Below are positions 1-9,900 of a DNA stretch of 64,000 nt, in pieces. The notes beneath the pieces were generated by a model, which saw only the letters and a list, made by a program, of their open reading frames with translations, was not told the origin of the DNA and searched no databases. Source of the DNA: an uncultured bacterium (GTDB taxonomy: Bacteria > Cyanobacteriota > Vampirovibrionia > Gastranaerophilales > Gastranaerophilaceae); the NCBI GenBank assembly GCA_949292175.1, contig CASEYJ010000007.1:36564-100563 (forward strand), read 5' to 3'. Position numbers and translations under genes: made by a program. Positions within the stretch are counted from its first letter, which is position 1, and every line of letters begins with the position of its first letter.

Positions 1-1471
1 GACCATAACTGTCAACAGCGATAGTAACAGGACCCATACCTAAGAAACCGAAAGCTACCAAACCGAATGCAAATACTGATGAGTAAATCATAACATCAGC
101 AGGAATATGGATACTTGCGAAATAAGCAATACCCATCAACAATACAATAACTGCACCAATCCAAAATGCTGAGAAGTTACCAGAAACAATACCTGAAAGG
201 ATTGTCAATGAAGCACCGCCTTCTTTTGAAGCAGTAACAACTTCTTCAGTATGCAAAGCTTTTGGAGAAGTGAATATTTTTGTAAATTCTGGAATTAAAG
301 CTGCACCCAAAGTACCGCAAGAGATGATAGCAGACAATACTAACCATAACTTACCACCCATAGGAGCAAGTAACCAGTGGCTTACACCAAAAGTCATAGC
401 AATTGACAAGATAGAAGTTAACCAAACAAGGTTAGTCAAAGGTTTTTCAAAATCGAATTTTTGAGTAGCCTTAGCATAGAACTTGTCAACGATGTTGTTA
501 ATCCAGTATGCAACAACTGAAGTAACAATCATTAGATATCTCATAACAAATATCCAAGTCAATAATTGAACTTGGTATTCAGGTTTAACACCCAACAAAA
601 TGAAAGAAACAAGTGCAACACCTGTTACACCGTAAGTTTCAAAACCATCGGCAGTAGGTCCGATAGAGTCACCAGCGTTATCACCAGTACAGTCAGCGAT
701 TACACCAGGGTTTCTAGGATCGTCTTCTTTGATACCGAATTGAATTTTCATCAAGTCAGAACCGATATCTGCAATCTTAGTGAAGATACCACCTGCAACA
801 CGAAGAGCAGAAGCACCTAAAGATTCACCGATAGCAAATCCGATAAAACAAGCACCTGCCAAATGACCAGGAACAAACAATAAAATTGTAAGCATCAAGA
901 TCAACTCAACAGATACAAGACAAACACCAATTGACATACCAGCTTTCAAAGGTATGTTCAAGATGTTTAATGGGTTACCTTTAAGAGATGCGAAAGCTGT
1001 TCTAGCATTAGCAAGAGTATTCATTCTAATACCGAACCAAGCAACGGCATAAGAACCCAAAATACCAATAACTGACCAAGCAATAATAATTGCAACGTCT
1101 TTTAGAGGCATATGCTGCAAATATCCGAAGTAAAACGCAATACATAAAGCGATTAATACTTCCAAGCAGAACAAGAATTTACCTTGTTGAACAAGATAAG
1201 TTTTACAAGTTTCAAAAATTGTATTACCAACTTCAGCCATAGCAGAGTGGACATCCAATTTTTTAACTCTCAAGAACTCAATGAACCCAAATATCAAACC
1301 TACGAATGATACGATAATACCAATCAACAACAAATTGAAGTTTAACGGACTGGCATCTTTGATACTAGGGACCACTAAGTCAGCTTCGCTTGCGAGGGCA
1401 GGCGAAATTCCCAAGAGCAATGTGGCAAACAGAGCCATCAAAGCCTTTGGAGCAGTAAACTTTTTAATCAT
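1..1471 (-). CDS. hppA: Membrane-bound pyrophosphatase (ion-pumping), 3' end beyond the window
   Basis: This integral membrane protein couples pyrophosphate hydrolysis to pumping of Na+ and/or H+. About 490 residues are visible. They include the hallmark stretch DDPRNPGVIADCTGDNAGD followed by TADGFETYG, which holds the acidic Mg-PPi ligands, and a long series of hydrophobic segments. The reading frame is still open at base 1 (ending GPVTIAVDSYG), so the last third is missing. The ATG at 1471 has a GGGAG ribosome site just upstream. The first 27 or so residues look like a cleavable signal peptide (basic start, hydrophobic core, ending ALAS-EA), followed by the first helix of the core. The GNTT(A/K) position that decides K+ dependence lies outside the window, so ion and K+ specificity cannot be read. 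Confidence 0.93.
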   Translation of the reverse strand, partial: MIKKFTAPKALMALFATLLLGISPALASEADLVVPSIKDASPLNFNLLLIGIIVSFVGLIFGFIEFLRVKKLDVHSAMAEVGNTIFETCKTYLVQQGKFLFCLEVLIALCIAFYFGYLQHMPLKDVAIIIAWSVIGILGSYAVAWFGIRMNTLANARTAFASLKGNPLNILNIPLKAGMSIGVCLVSVELILMLTILLFVPGHLAGACFIGFAIGESLGASALRVAGGIFTKIADIGSDLMKIQFGIKEDDPRNPGVIADCTGDNAGDSIGPTADGFETYGVTGVALVSFILLGVKPEYQVQLLTWIFVMRYLMIVTSVVAYWINNIVDKFYAKATQKFDFEKPLTNLVWLTSILSIAMTFGVSHWLLAPMGGKLWLVLSAIISCGTLGAALIPEFTKIFTSPKALHTEEVVTASKEGGASLTILSGIVSGNFSAFWIGAVIVLLMGIAYFASIHIPADVMIYSSVFAFGLVAFGFLGMGPVTIAVDSYG

Positions 1472-1632
1472 AATGTCTCCCTTCACATAAGTGTCACTAC
1501 ACGTGTGTTATTATATTATAAATTTACAAATTTAACAAGTTCTTTACAAAAATACTATAAACATATGAAGCAATAATTAAGCAAAACAAATAAGATAATA
1601 CTGGGAGACAAAAAAGCAAAAGGAGCGTTAGT

Positions 1633-1821
1633 ATGGTAAGACTAGTAATCTTAATTCTTATAATTGCAGCAGGTTGCTGGGGTTGGTTAAACTTCAAACC
1701 GGAATATTTCACAAAAGAAAACATCCAAAACAAAATTAAACAGGAAAAAACAATAAACACAGTTGAAAAAACTCGTCAACAAAGACAAATGGAAGTTGAC
1801 AAAGTTATCGATGAATACTAA
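1633..1821 (+). CDS. Small single-pass membrane protein, unknown function
   Basis: This 62-residue protein has one N-terminal hydrophobic helix (VRLVILILIIAAGCWGWL) and then a charged, Lys/Gln-rich cytoplasmic tail likely to be helical. An AGGAG sits 7 bases before the ATG and a strong hairpin follows the stop, so the gene is framed like a real monocistronic unit. A hydrophobic 78-residue open frame on the opposite strand over the same bases lacks a ribosome site and is taken as a shadow. No family is recognised; a small membrane anchor or assembly factor is possible. Confidence 0.6.
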   Translation: MVRLVILILIIAAGCWGWLNFKPEYFTKENIQNKIKQEKTINTVEKTRQQRQMEVDKVIDEY

Positions 1822-1828
1822 GAATTAA

Positions 1829-1854
1829 AAAAGCAGGTTTTAAAACCTGCTTTT
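1829..1854. terminator. Bidirectional intrinsic terminator
   Basis: The hairpin AAAAGCAGGTTTT/AAAACCTGCTTTT is nearly perfect, with A runs on one side and T runs on the other. It lies between the stop of the small membrane protein and the stop codon of the convergent secreted-protein gene, so it can end both transcripts. Confidence 0.85.
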
Positions 1855-2744
1855 TAGTATAAATAAGCATTTTCTCTTAATTTAATAACATAATTGGCTC
1901 CAGCCGGAATCGAAATATGATCACCCTTTGACCAGAGTGCCGTAATAGGCGAAGCAACAAAATTAACAGCATACCCAACAACCCCAACAATAGTTGGAAC
2001 AGGTGAAACAATAACCCCAACCGGATTATCCGCAAGTTTTTTAGAAGTATTTCTTGATTTATTATAAAATCTTTCACCTCTATCAACCGCATTAGCTACG
2101 CCACGACAATAGCCACGTTTCCCTTTAATGTTATTAAAAAATATTTTTTTATCATTCGCACGTATAACTTTCGCATCAACAGGTCGAGCCGAACCATTTA
2201 TAATGACATTATCAGCTTTAAGCTTAAGTAATCCACCATTTCCAAAGCCATTTGGCTGATGAGAATCCTGAATTACCCCTTTGAATGTTGTTCCAACAGG
2301 AATAGACACATAACGCTGAACCACAGGAGCAGTTGTAACAAAGGTCATTCTTGCTCCGGGAGTATTCCAATCAGCAACTTTTGTTTTAGACTGAACTCTA
2401 AATTTCGTCCCCTTCTTTATTTTTATGGCAGTAAACGAATCGTCAACAGGCTTGCTAGTCTTTTTAACTCGTTGGAAACCGCTTGAATACTCTGTTTGAA
2501 TAGTTGAAGAAGGAGCCATATTCAAATTTGTTGATTGTACAGGCTTCTGTTGAACAGGACTAACAGGAGTAGAGGGAGAAGTATTCTCCTTCAAAATACT
2601 TGGTAACCCAGGCAAAACTTCCTGCTCTAATTTTGACGGCTGATAATTTTCTCTAATCTGATCATCAACCGACCAATCCAACTCAAACGAATGAGCTGGA
2701 GAAACACATAATAAAAATAACAATATAAAAATATACTTTTTCAT
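1854..2744 (-). CDS. Secreted/periplasmic hypothetical protein
   Basis: The 296 residues start with a clear signal peptide (MKKYIFILLFLLCVSPAHS, cleavage before FELDW). A Pro/Ser/Thr/Gln-rich linker (about 35-95) leads to a likely beta-rich domain (about 105-220) with phrases such as IKKGTKFRVQSKTKV and VSIPVGTTFKGVIQD. A Gly/Val/Pro hydrophobic stretch near 235-270 follows. The pattern 'KKGTxFRV...IPxGTxFxG...IPAGANYVIKL' resembles periplasmic proteins that tether or scaffold envelope components, but no family can be named. The ATG is 2 bases after the stop of the glutamate synthase-like gene, so the two are probably cotranscribed. Confidence 0.75.
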   Translation of the reverse strand: MKKYIFILLFLLCVSPAHSFELDWSVDDQIRENYQPSKLEQEVLPGLPSILKENTSPSTPVSPVQQKPVQSTNLNMAPSSTIQTEYSSGFQRVKKTSKPVDDSFTAIKIKKGTKFRVQSKTKVADWNTPGARMTFVTTAPVVQRYVSIPVGTTFKGVIQDSHQPNGFGNGGLLKLKADNVIINGSARPVDAKVIRANDKKIFFNNIKGKRGYCRGVANAVDRGERFYNKSRNTSKKLADNPVGVIVSPVPTIVGVVGYAVNFVASPITALWSKGDHISIPAGANYVIKLRENAYLY

Positions 2745-2746
2745 AC

Positions 2747-4117
2747 CTATTTCAATAATTCATTAATTGCTTTAGCGGCTTTTTTACCGGCACCCATAGC
2801 ATTAATTGCATTAGATTCACCAACAGGAGCAACATCTCCGCCTGCAAATATAGTAGGAATAGAAGTTGCTCGACTCTCAGGATCAACGGTAATATAACCC
2901 TTAGAATCTGTAATAATTTCTAAACCTTCAGCTTCTGCAGAACGTTGAATTATAGGATTTGGCCCTGTACCTAATGCAACGATAACCGTATCCAAATCAA
3001 CAGTTTCAACTTTACCGGTAGCAACAGGTCTTCTTCTACCTGAAGCATCAGGTTCACCCAACTCCATAACCTCAAGTTCTACACCTTTAACATAACCATT
3101 TTCACCCAAAATTTCTTTAGGTGCATACAAGAACTTGAATACAACGCCTTCCTCTTTAGCGTGACGAATTTCCTCCAATCTTGCTGGAAGCTCTTTTTCA
3201 GTTCTTCTATATATAATATAAACTTCTTCAAACCCTGCTCTAACAGCAGTTCTTGCAGCATCCATAGCTACATTTCCACCGCCAAACACAGCAACCTTTT
3301 TACCAACAAACAATGGAGTCGGACTATCTTCTTGAGCTGCATGCATAAGGTTTACACGAGTAAGAAATTCATTTGCAGAGAATACTCCGTTCAAATTTTC
3401 ACCAGGAACGTGAAGCATTTTTGGAAGCCCTGCGCCTGAGCAAATAAATACTGCATCAAAACCATCTTCCTTAAGCTGTTTAAGGGTGATAGACTTACCA
3501 ACAATAACGTTTGAATGGAATTTTACCCCCATAGCTTTAAGATTATCCAATTCTCTATCTAAAACAGTTCTAGGAAGACGGAACGGAGGAATACCATATC
3601 TCAATACTCCGCCAAATTCGTGCAAAGCCTCAAAAACTTCAACATCATGCCCGGCCTTTCTAAGGTCAGCTGCCGCAGTAATTCCGGCACACCCAGAACC
3701 AACAATCGCAACCTTTTTCCCGGATGGCACAATTTTAACTTCTTCAGCTTTTGTATTATCCCCAACATATCTTTCAAGCGCGCCTATCGCAACAGACTCG
3801 CCTTTTATACCAAGGATACAATTACCTTCACACTGTCTTTCTTGAGGACAAACTCTTCCGCAAACAGAAGGCAGCATACTAGTTTGCCTAATGATATCTC
3901 CGGCTTTTTGAAGATTTCCTTCTTTGACAGCCTGAATGAAGTCAGGAATTTGAATATTAACAGGACAACCTTGCACACACTTTGGATTTTTACAATGTAA
4001 GCAACGTGAAGCTTCCAACTTTACTTGTTCTTCCGTTAAATTACTTTCAACAGGATCAAAATTATGACGACGCAAATTTTTATCTTGTTCCTGAACTCTT
4101 TGTCTTTCTATAGCCAT
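2747..4117 (-). CDS. gltA: NADPH-dependent glutamate synthase small-subunit-type oxidoreductase
   Basis: This flavoprotein carries electrons from NAD(P)H through iron-sulphur clusters, as in the GltD/homotetrameric GltA group. In order: an N-terminal 4Fe-4S domain with Cys39-x2-Cys42-x4-Cys47-x3-Cys51 and a second set at Cys86/90/96/100; an FAD-binding Rossmann motif (VAIVGSGCAGITAA, from about 136); an NADPH-binding Rossmann motif (VAVFGGGNVAMDAART, near 275); and a C-terminal FAGGDV motif for FAD. At 456 residues it matches the stand-alone GltA-type enzymes. No large glutamate synthase subunit is next to it, so an NfnB/SudA-like role cannot be excluded. The start has a GGGAGAGAAGG ribosome site. 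Confidence 0.88.
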   Translation of the reverse strand: MAIERQRVQEQDKNLRRHNFDPVESNLTEEQVKLEASRCLHCKNPKCVQGCPVNIQIPDFIQAVKEGNLQKAGDIIRQTSMLPSVCGRVCPQERQCEGNCILGIKGESVAIGALERYVGDNTKAEEVKIVPSGKKVAIVGSGCAGITAAADLRKAGHDVEVFEALHEFGGVLRYGIPPFRLPRTVLDRELDNLKAMGVKFHSNVIVGKSITLKQLKEDGFDAVFICSGAGLPKMLHVPGENLNGVFSANEFLTRVNLMHAAQEDSPTPLFVGKKVAVFGGGNVAMDAARTAVRAGFEEVYIIYRRTEKELPARLEEIRHAKEEGVVFKFLYAPKEILGENGYVKGVELEVMELGEPDASGRRRPVATGKVETVDLDTVIVALGTGPNPIIQRSAEAEGLEIITDSKGYITVDPESRATSIPTIFAGGDVAPVGESNAINAMGAGKKAAKAINELLK

Positions 4118-4251
4118 ACTACCTTCTCTCCCTTAAACTATTTTTTATAAGGACATTGTATTCCAAAATACTTAACTTCGCAACAGTTACAAATCAGATA
4201 TAAAAAACTTAACATTTAGACAAGAATAAAAAATTATAGTTAAATTATGGT

Positions 4252-4596
4252 ATGAGTGACGAAATAAACAAAAAAGTTACAAATATATTTTCAAGGCATA
4301 ACAAAGACCTTCCTCCACAATCAGGAGAGAGAGTCAAATTTTATGCGGGCTTCAACTACGTTAGAATAGACAAAGATACTAACGGAAACAAATTCAACAA
4401 AGAACACCTGCTTAAATATGCGGAGCGTTGCCACTATATAGTAAGAGTTATGAGAGAATATAAGGGAGAAATCGTATTGTATAACTACGATGTACCTAAT
4501 GATGCCTTGTTCAAATTTATAAAATCTTTTGAGGAAAATACACTTGATGGAAAAATAATAGAAATAGACAAGTATTTTCCTGAAACATCCGCTTAA
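4252..4596 (+). CDS. Hypothetical protein, 114 residues
   Basis: This small soluble protein has no signal peptide or membrane segment. It is rich in charged and aromatic residues (for example RVKFYAGFNYVRIDKD and ECHYIV-like RCHYIVRVMREYKGE). The C-terminal half looks like an alternating beta/alpha fold. No family is recognised. The ATG has no Shine-Dalgarno sequence; a TATAGT at 4235-4240 lies 11 bases upstream, so the transcript may have almost no leader. It is a single gene in the same direction as the MBL hydrolase, which has its own promoter. Confidence 0.6.
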   Translation: MSDEINKKVTNIFSRHNKDLPPQSGERVKFYAGFNYVRIDKDTNGNKFNKEHLLKYAERCHYIVRVMREYKGEIVLYNYDVPNDALFKFIKSFEENTLDGKIIEIDKYFPETSA

Positions 4597-4605
4597 AAAT
4601 TTTAA

Positions 4606-4634
4606 TTGACAAAATTTAAAACATAATATAGAAT
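4606..4634 (+). promoter_or_regulatory. Sigma-70-type promoter placing +1 at the MBL hydrolase ATG
   Basis: TTGACA (4606-4611), a 17-base spacer and TAGAAT (4629-4634) are followed by the ATG at 4641, six bases after the -10 box. The expected start point coincides with the start codon, and no ribosome site is present. Confidence 0.75.
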
Positions 4635-4640
4635 AGCCAT

Positions 4641-5438
4641 ATGAAAATTACGGTTTTAGTTGATAACAACACATCTGCTGGAAATTGTCTCATATCAGAA
4701 CACGGTTTGTCGTTTTACGTAGAAGAAGGCTCGCTAAAACTTCTTTTTGACTGCGGTTCTAGTGATGCATTTATAAAGAATGCATACAATATGCAGATAG
4801 ATTTAGCTGATGTTACGGACATTATTTTGTCCCACGGACATTTTGATCATATTGGCGGTTTTCTGAGATTACAAGCTTTATACAGAAAATTTAGCCTATC
4901 AGGTATTGAGTTTAATGAAAAGAAGTTAATAGCACATCCTGATGTATTTAAACCTGAAAATGGTGAAATATACCGCGGTGAAAACTTCAAACTTACAATT
5001 GAAGAAGTTCAGAAGTTCTTCAACCTTGAATTAACCAAGGGTGCGAAGTTTCTTTCACCAAAACTGGTATATTTGGGAGAAATCCCTATAACATACGGAA
5101 AAACTCAAAACGACTACACATCTGATGAAACAGCTTTAGCTTATAAGTCAAAAGACGGACTTGTTATAATTTCAGGTTGTTCACACAGCGGTGTTAAAAA
5201 CATTATTGAACACGCAAAATATATAACAGGTGAACCTCGAGTAAATACCATTATCGGTGGCTTATACTTGATTAATAAAACAGAAGATTACATCAATGAT
5301 CTTGGTGAATACTTAAAATCTCAAGAAGTTGAAAGAATTTATCCTTGTCATTGTACGGATTTAGAAGCGAAAATTCTTCTGTCTAAATATGTAAAAGTAG
5401 AAGATGTATGCACCGGTAAAAAATACACTTGGGAATAA
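4641..5438 (+). CDS. MBL-fold metal-dependent hydrolase (COG1237-type)
   Basis: This metallo-beta-lactamase-fold hydrolase has 265 residues. The metal-binding motif HGHFDHIGG lies near residue 63, a second-site motif (SGCSHSGV) near 178, and a late His (PCHCTD) near 234. The N-terminal strand pattern MKITVLVDNNTSAG and the overall length match the COG1237 group, whose archaeal relatives act in the folate/methanopterin branch; the substrate here is unknown. It appears to be transcribed alone from its own strong promoter with a leaderless start. Confidence 0.85.
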   Translation: MKITVLVDNNTSAGNCLISEHGLSFYVEEGSLKLLFDCGSSDAFIKNAYNMQIDLADVTDIILSHGHFDHIGGFLRLQALYRKFSLSGIEFNEKKLIAHPDVFKPENGEIYRGENFKLTIEEVQKFFNLELTKGAKFLSPKLVYLGEIPITYGKTQNDYTSDETALAYKSKDGLVIISGCSHSGVKNIIEHAKYITGEPRVNTIIGGLYLINKTEDYINDLGEYLKSQEVERIYPCHCTDLEAKILLSKYVKVEDVCTGKKYTWE

Positions 5439-5499
5439 GTTGCTTTTGTAAAATACTATTTTTATTTTATAATTAAATTGGAGAGTTAATTATAGAAGT

Positions 5500-8025
5500 A
5501 TGAATAGTTTTTTTGAGAAATACCACGAAGCATTATTTAGGTGTAATAAGCCATACCAATACGTAGGCGGAGAATTTCTTTCTGCCAACAAAGATTTTGA
5601 CAGTGCAAAAATCAGGATTGCATTTTGTTTTCCTGACAAATACGAAATTGGGATTTCAAATCTTGGCGTAAGAGTATTATACGGCTTAGTAAACAAGCAT
5701 CCTGATTATATGTGTGATAGAGCTTACGCACCTGAACCTGATTTTGTACCTGAAATCTTATATGGTTTGGAAAGCAAACGCCCGATTAAAGACTTTGACG
5801 CCGTAGGATTTTCACTCCAATATGAAATGGCATACCCTACCGTATTAAAAATGCTTGATATGTCAGGTATTCCTTATAGAAATGATATGCGCTCAGATAG
5901 TGACCCTATTATACTTGCCGGCGGTCCTTGCGCGTTCAATCCGCTTCCTCTTGCCGATTTTGTCGATGTCTTTATGATAGGTGACGGGGAAGACAGTATG
6001 CTAGAGGTATGCGAAATTCTCGAAAAAACGAAAGGAATGCCTCGAACTGAAAGAATTAAAGCTCTATGTGAAGGTGCTAATAGCGGCAGATGGTCTAAAC
6101 TTACAGGCGGAACCGTCACAAAACGAATTGCCCAGTTAACATACGATACAGCGCTAAAGGAATACCCTATTCCTTTTTCATCATCAGTTCAGGACAGAGC
6201 AGTTATAGAAATTCGTCGCGGATGCGGAAGAATGTGCCGTTTTTGCCAACCAGGACACGTAACACTTCCTGTTAGAGAAAGAAGTGCTGAAGAAATTGTA
6301 AAAATAGCGAAAGAATTGGTAAAAAACACCGGATATGATGAATATTCACTTTTATCACTTTCATCTAACGACTATGCAAACATTAATGAGACAATTAAAG
6401 AATTAGCATTTGATTTCAACAAGAAAAAGATTTCAGTATCGCTTCCAAGCCAACGTATTGACGGGTTCAATCTGGAATTGGCAAATCTGGTTCAAAGCGT
6501 ACGGAAATCAACTATGACACTTGCTCCGGAAGCGGGTTCTCAAAGATTACGTGATGTAATAAAGAAAAATATCACTGAAGAAATGATTTTAAACGCAGTA
6601 ACAACACTGTACGAACACGGCTGGTCAAGGGTGAAATTCTATTTTATATGTGGTCTTCCGACAGAAACTCTGCAAGATATGGAAGAAATGGCGGAATTAT
6701 TCAGAAAAATCCGTTATCGCTGCCGCGGCATAAAAATGGAGAAAGGATTAAAACACGGAATGGAAATCACCTGTACACTTTCCATTTTCGTTCCGAAACC
6801 ATTCACACCATTCCAGTGGTGTCCGCAAATGGATTTAGCAAAAGTTACTGAACATATTCACTACTTAAAAGACCTGATAAAGAACATTAAAGGTGTTAAA
6901 ATAAATTACCACGAGCAATATGTTTCACAAATTGAAGCCGTGCTGACCAGAGGTGACGATTCTCTTTGCAAATATATCGAAGCCCTTTATAAGAAAGGAT
7001 GCTACCTAGATGCTTGGGGTGAATACTTTAACAAAGATACTTGGTACCAAACTGCAGAAGAACTTGGAATAAATCTTGCAGGACTTGCGCAAAAAGAATA
7101 CGAAAGAGAAGAAGAACTTCCTTGGGACTTCATTAATATCGGGGTAAATAAAGAATGGTTTGTAAACGAATACAATATGGCGTTTTCAGCAAACAACCTT
7201 CCTGAAAACCATATCGTACCTACTTGCGAAAAGAAATGCGTAAATTGTGGAGTTTGTACAAACCTTAAAACCCATAAGGTTCTTGCAAAACCGTTTAAAT
7301 CATCTCACGATTTTAAGGTTATCGAAAGACCTGATCCTTCAGACTCCAGAAACCACGAACAACTTCCTGTATATAAATATAGAGTTAAACTTACAAAGAC
7401 AGGCATCTTAAGATATTTTTCTCACTTAGATTGGCAAAACACTTTCTTCAAAGCGATTTCCAGAACTGATTTAAAAATAGCATATTCACAAGGCTTTAAC
7501 CCTACAATGAAAATATCTATGGGAATAGCATTGCCACTGTTTGCACAAAGTGAATGTGAGTTAGTCGATATCGAACTGAATGAAGATATATCTTGCGAAG
7601 AATTAACAGAAAAACTTTCAAAAGTTCTTCCAAAAGAAAGCAATGTTATAAGTATTGTAAAAATAGACAAATCTTCTAAATCAATTGATATGACGGCTTC
7701 TTGGGCTGAATACAGAATAAAACCGATTAATGAAAAGCTTTACGATTTTGAAAATTTGAAGTATAATACAGACAAGGTTTTATCTTCCGAAGAAATTTTT
7801 ATCGAGAAGAAAAACAAAAAAGGTTTAATACAAAAAATAAACATAAAGCCGGCAATAAAATCATATAGATTTGATGGCAATTGTTTATTCATAGTTTTAA
7901 AAACCGGTCAAAAAACTGATATACCGGCGCTCAGGGCAGATGTTTTAATGAACCTGATCTCTCCTGATACAGCCTTTGATATTACCAGAGTTAAGTTTTT
8001 TGACGAAGAGTTAAGAGAGTTATAA
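5500..8025 (+). CDS. B12-binding/radical SAM protein with C-terminal DUF2344 domain (TIGR03960/TIGR03936 type)
   Basis: This 841-residue fusion starts with a cobalamin-binding-like domain (about 30-200). The radical SAM core follows with Cys-x3-Cys-x2-Cys in RRGCGRMCRFCQPG near residue 240, then the GGE-like and SLPSQRID motifs of the TIM barrel. A second Cys cluster (CEKKCVNCGVC) lies near 575. The C-terminal domain from about 622 begins YKYRVKLTKTGILRYFSHLDW, typical of DUF2344. In many bacteria and cyanobacteria this gene lies directly upstream of RNase E/G, as here (18 bases apart). A role in RNA or ribosome modification is suspected from context only. The start has a weak GGAG at some distance. 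Confidence 0.9.
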   Translation: MNSFFEKYHEALFRCNKPYQYVGGEFLSANKDFDSAKIRIAFCFPDKYEIGISNLGVRVLYGLVNKHPDYMCDRAYAPEPDFVPEILYGLESKRPIKDFDAVGFSLQYEMAYPTVLKMLDMSGIPYRNDMRSDSDPIILAGGPCAFNPLPLADFVDVFMIGDGEDSMLEVCEILEKTKGMPRTERIKALCEGANSGRWSKLTGGTVTKRIAQLTYDTALKEYPIPFSSSVQDRAVIEIRRGCGRMCRFCQPGHVTLPVRERSAEEIVKIAKELVKNTGYDEYSLLSLSSNDYANINETIKELAFDFNKKKISVSLPSQRIDGFNLELANLVQSVRKSTMTLAPEAGSQRLRDVIKKNITEEMILNAVTTLYEHGWSRVKFYFICGLPTETLQDMEEMAELFRKIRYRCRGIKMEKGLKHGMEITCTLSIFVPKPFTPFQWCPQMDLAKVTEHIHYLKDLIKNIKGVKINYHEQYVSQIEAVLTRGDDSLCKYIEALYKKGCYLDAWGEYFNKDTWYQTAEELGINLAGLAQKEYEREEELPWDFINIGVNKEWFVNEYNMAFSANNLPENHIVPTCEKKCVNCGVCTNLKTHKVLAKPFKSSHDFKVIERPDPSDSRNHEQLPVYKYRVKLTKTGILRYFSHLDWQNTFFKAISRTDLKIAYSQGFNPTMKISMGIALPLFAQSECELVDIELNEDISCEELTEKLSKVLPKESNVISIVKIDKSSKSIDMTASWAEYRIKPINEKLYDFENLKYNTDKVLSSEEIFIEKKNKKGLIQKINIKPAIKSYRFDGNCLFIVLKTGQKTDIPALRADVLMNLISPDTAFDITRVKFFDEELREL

Positions 8026-8043
8026 GAATATAAAGGATTTGAA

Positions 8044-9900
8044 ATGGCTAACGACAGAAACAAAAACGCTAAAGAACAAGGGCAAAAAATCGTTATTGCG
8101 GAGCGTGACAATATTGCTGCAGTTCTTGAAAACGGAAAAGTTACGGACTTTTTTATTCACAGAGGTGACGTTTTACTAGGAGATGTCTACCTTGCAACAG
8201 TAGATAACATTCTGCCAAGTATTGATGCTGCTTTCGTAAATGTCGGTACCGACAAAATGGGTTTTTTACACGCCCAAGACGTTATGGGAAAAGGTACATT
8301 AAAAGACAAACTTTCTCCTAAACAAAAACTTATTGTTCAAGTTGAAAAAGAACCAACAGGCCACAAAGGCCCAAGAGTAACTACTCAAATAAGCTTGCCT
8401 GGAAGATTCTTAGTTTTAATGCCTAATGAACCAGGTGTAAGTGTAAGTAAAAAAATTGAAAGTTCAAAAGAACGTGCCCGCTTAAAGGCAATACTAAATC
8501 TAATCAAACCTGTTGGGGTCGGAGTTATCATCAGAACAGAAGCTGCAGGGCAATCAGAAGCAGATATCCAAGAAGATTTGGAAATCTTGCTTGAAAAATG
8601 GAATAACATCATTACATCAGCTGAAACAATGAGCCCTCCAAACTTGATTTACAGAGATCAAGACTTGCTTTATAGAGTTATCAGAGAAGCTTGTACAGAA
8701 GATACAAAAGAAATTATTGTAGATACAGCTTTTGCTCAAAGCCGAGTTCAAAGTATCTTGCAAAACTGGCACATTAACAAAAATATAAATGTAACCTTAT
8801 ACAAAGGTACAGAACCGCTTTTGGTTGCTATGGATATTCATAAAGAAATTAAAGCCGCACTAAACGTAAAAGTTAATATGCCATCAGGCGGCTACCTATT
8901 CATACAACAAACCGAAGCCTTAACCGTAATCGATGTTAACAGCGGTAAGTTTGTAAGTTCAGCAACTCAAGACGAAACAATTTTAAAAACAAATATAGAA
9001 GCTGTACACGAAATTGCACGCCAGTTAAGATTAAGAAATATTGGCGGTATGATTATCATCGACTTTATCGATATGATGTCACGTGCAGATAAACTTGCGA
9101 TGATGGAAGAATTAGAAATTGCACTTGAGCCAGATAAAGCTAAACCTCAAGTAGGTCAACTTTCTGACTTAGGCTTGGTAGAACTTACACGCCACAGACA
9201 AGGTCAAAGCTTATCTGAAATTTTCACCAAGAAATGTCCTCACTGTCAAGGCAGCGGATATTCAATGATTGACTTCAATTTCGCAACACCAACTGCAGAA
9301 GGTGAATACAGAGCTAAAGCTGCGAAGTTGAAACTTCCTGTAAACAACTTTAAAAAGAACAAAAACAATAATTCTCAAAAACCTCAAGAAGAACAACAAA
9401 ACCAACAAATGGAGCAACCAATTGAAAAACAAGCTCCAACACCGGTTGAAGTTGAAAATCCTTCAACAGTTGCAGTTCAAGAGGGTGAAAAAAGGGAAAA
9501 AGGCAGAAAACGCGGAAGAAAAAATAAATTTGAAAAACCTGAAGGCGACAAGGTTGAAACACCTCTAGTAGTGACAGAAGATGTCCAAACTGCACAAACC
9601 GTGTTAAAACCTAACGAAGAAATTAAACCGGAAATCGCCGAAGATGTAGAAATCATATCAAGAGAAGACTCATCTGAATCTGAAGTTAAAAAAGAGGTAA
9701 AAGCACCGCAAGAAGCGCCTCAGGAAACTCCGGTACAACAAGAAAAAACTGAAACCGAAGACTCTACTTCTACAACAGAAGAAAAGCCTGAAGAAAAAGC
9801 AGAAGAAAAACCAAAGCGTACAAGACGTCCTAACAGAGGAACTTCTAAACGCACAAGAACTAAAAAAACAGCGAAAGAGGAACCCGTTGTTGAAGAATAA
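8044..9900 (+). CDS. rne: RNase E/G family ribonuclease
   Basis: This endoribonuclease acts in mRNA decay and rRNA processing. An S1 RNA-binding domain occupies about 35-120, followed by the RNase H-like and DNase I-like catalytic region. Metal-binding aspartates are seen in VIDVNSGKF (near 300) and IIIDFIDMM (near 340). The zinc-link CPHCQGSG lies near 399. The tail from about 430 to 618 is disordered, alternating Gln/Glu-rich and Lys/Arg-rich blocks (KGRKRGRKNKF; KRTRRPNRG), as in RNase E proteins that use their tails to bind RNA or partners. The catalytic length fits RNase G/E of cyanobacterial type. An AAAGGA-like site precedes the ATG. Confidence 0.93.
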   Translation: MANDRNKNAKEQGQKIVIAERDNIAAVLENGKVTDFFIHRGDVLLGDVYLATVDNILPSIDAAFVNVGTDKMGFLHAQDVMGKGTLKDKLSPKQKLIVQVEKEPTGHKGPRVTTQISLPGRFLVLMPNEPGVSVSKKIESSKERARLKAILNLIKPVGVGVIIRTEAAGQSEADIQEDLEILLEKWNNIITSAETMSPPNLIYRDQDLLYRVIREACTEDTKEIIVDTAFAQSRVQSILQNWHINKNINVTLYKGTEPLLVAMDIHKEIKAALNVKVNMPSGGYLFIQQTEALTVIDVNSGKFVSSATQDETILKTNIEAVHEIARQLRLRNIGGMIIIDFIDMMSRADKLAMMEELEIALEPDKAKPQVGQLSDLGLVELTRHRQGQSLSEIFTKKCPHCQGSGYSMIDFNFATPTAEGEYRAKAAKLKLPVNNFKKNKNNNSQKPQEEQQNQQMEQPIEKQAPTPVEVENPSTVAVQEGEKREKGRKRGRKNKFEKPEGDKVETPLVVTEDVQTAQTVLKPNEEIKPEIAEDVEIISREDSSESEVKKEVKAPQEAPQETPVQQEKTETEDSTSTTEEKPEEKAEEKPKRTRRPNRGTSKRTRTKKTAKEEPVVEE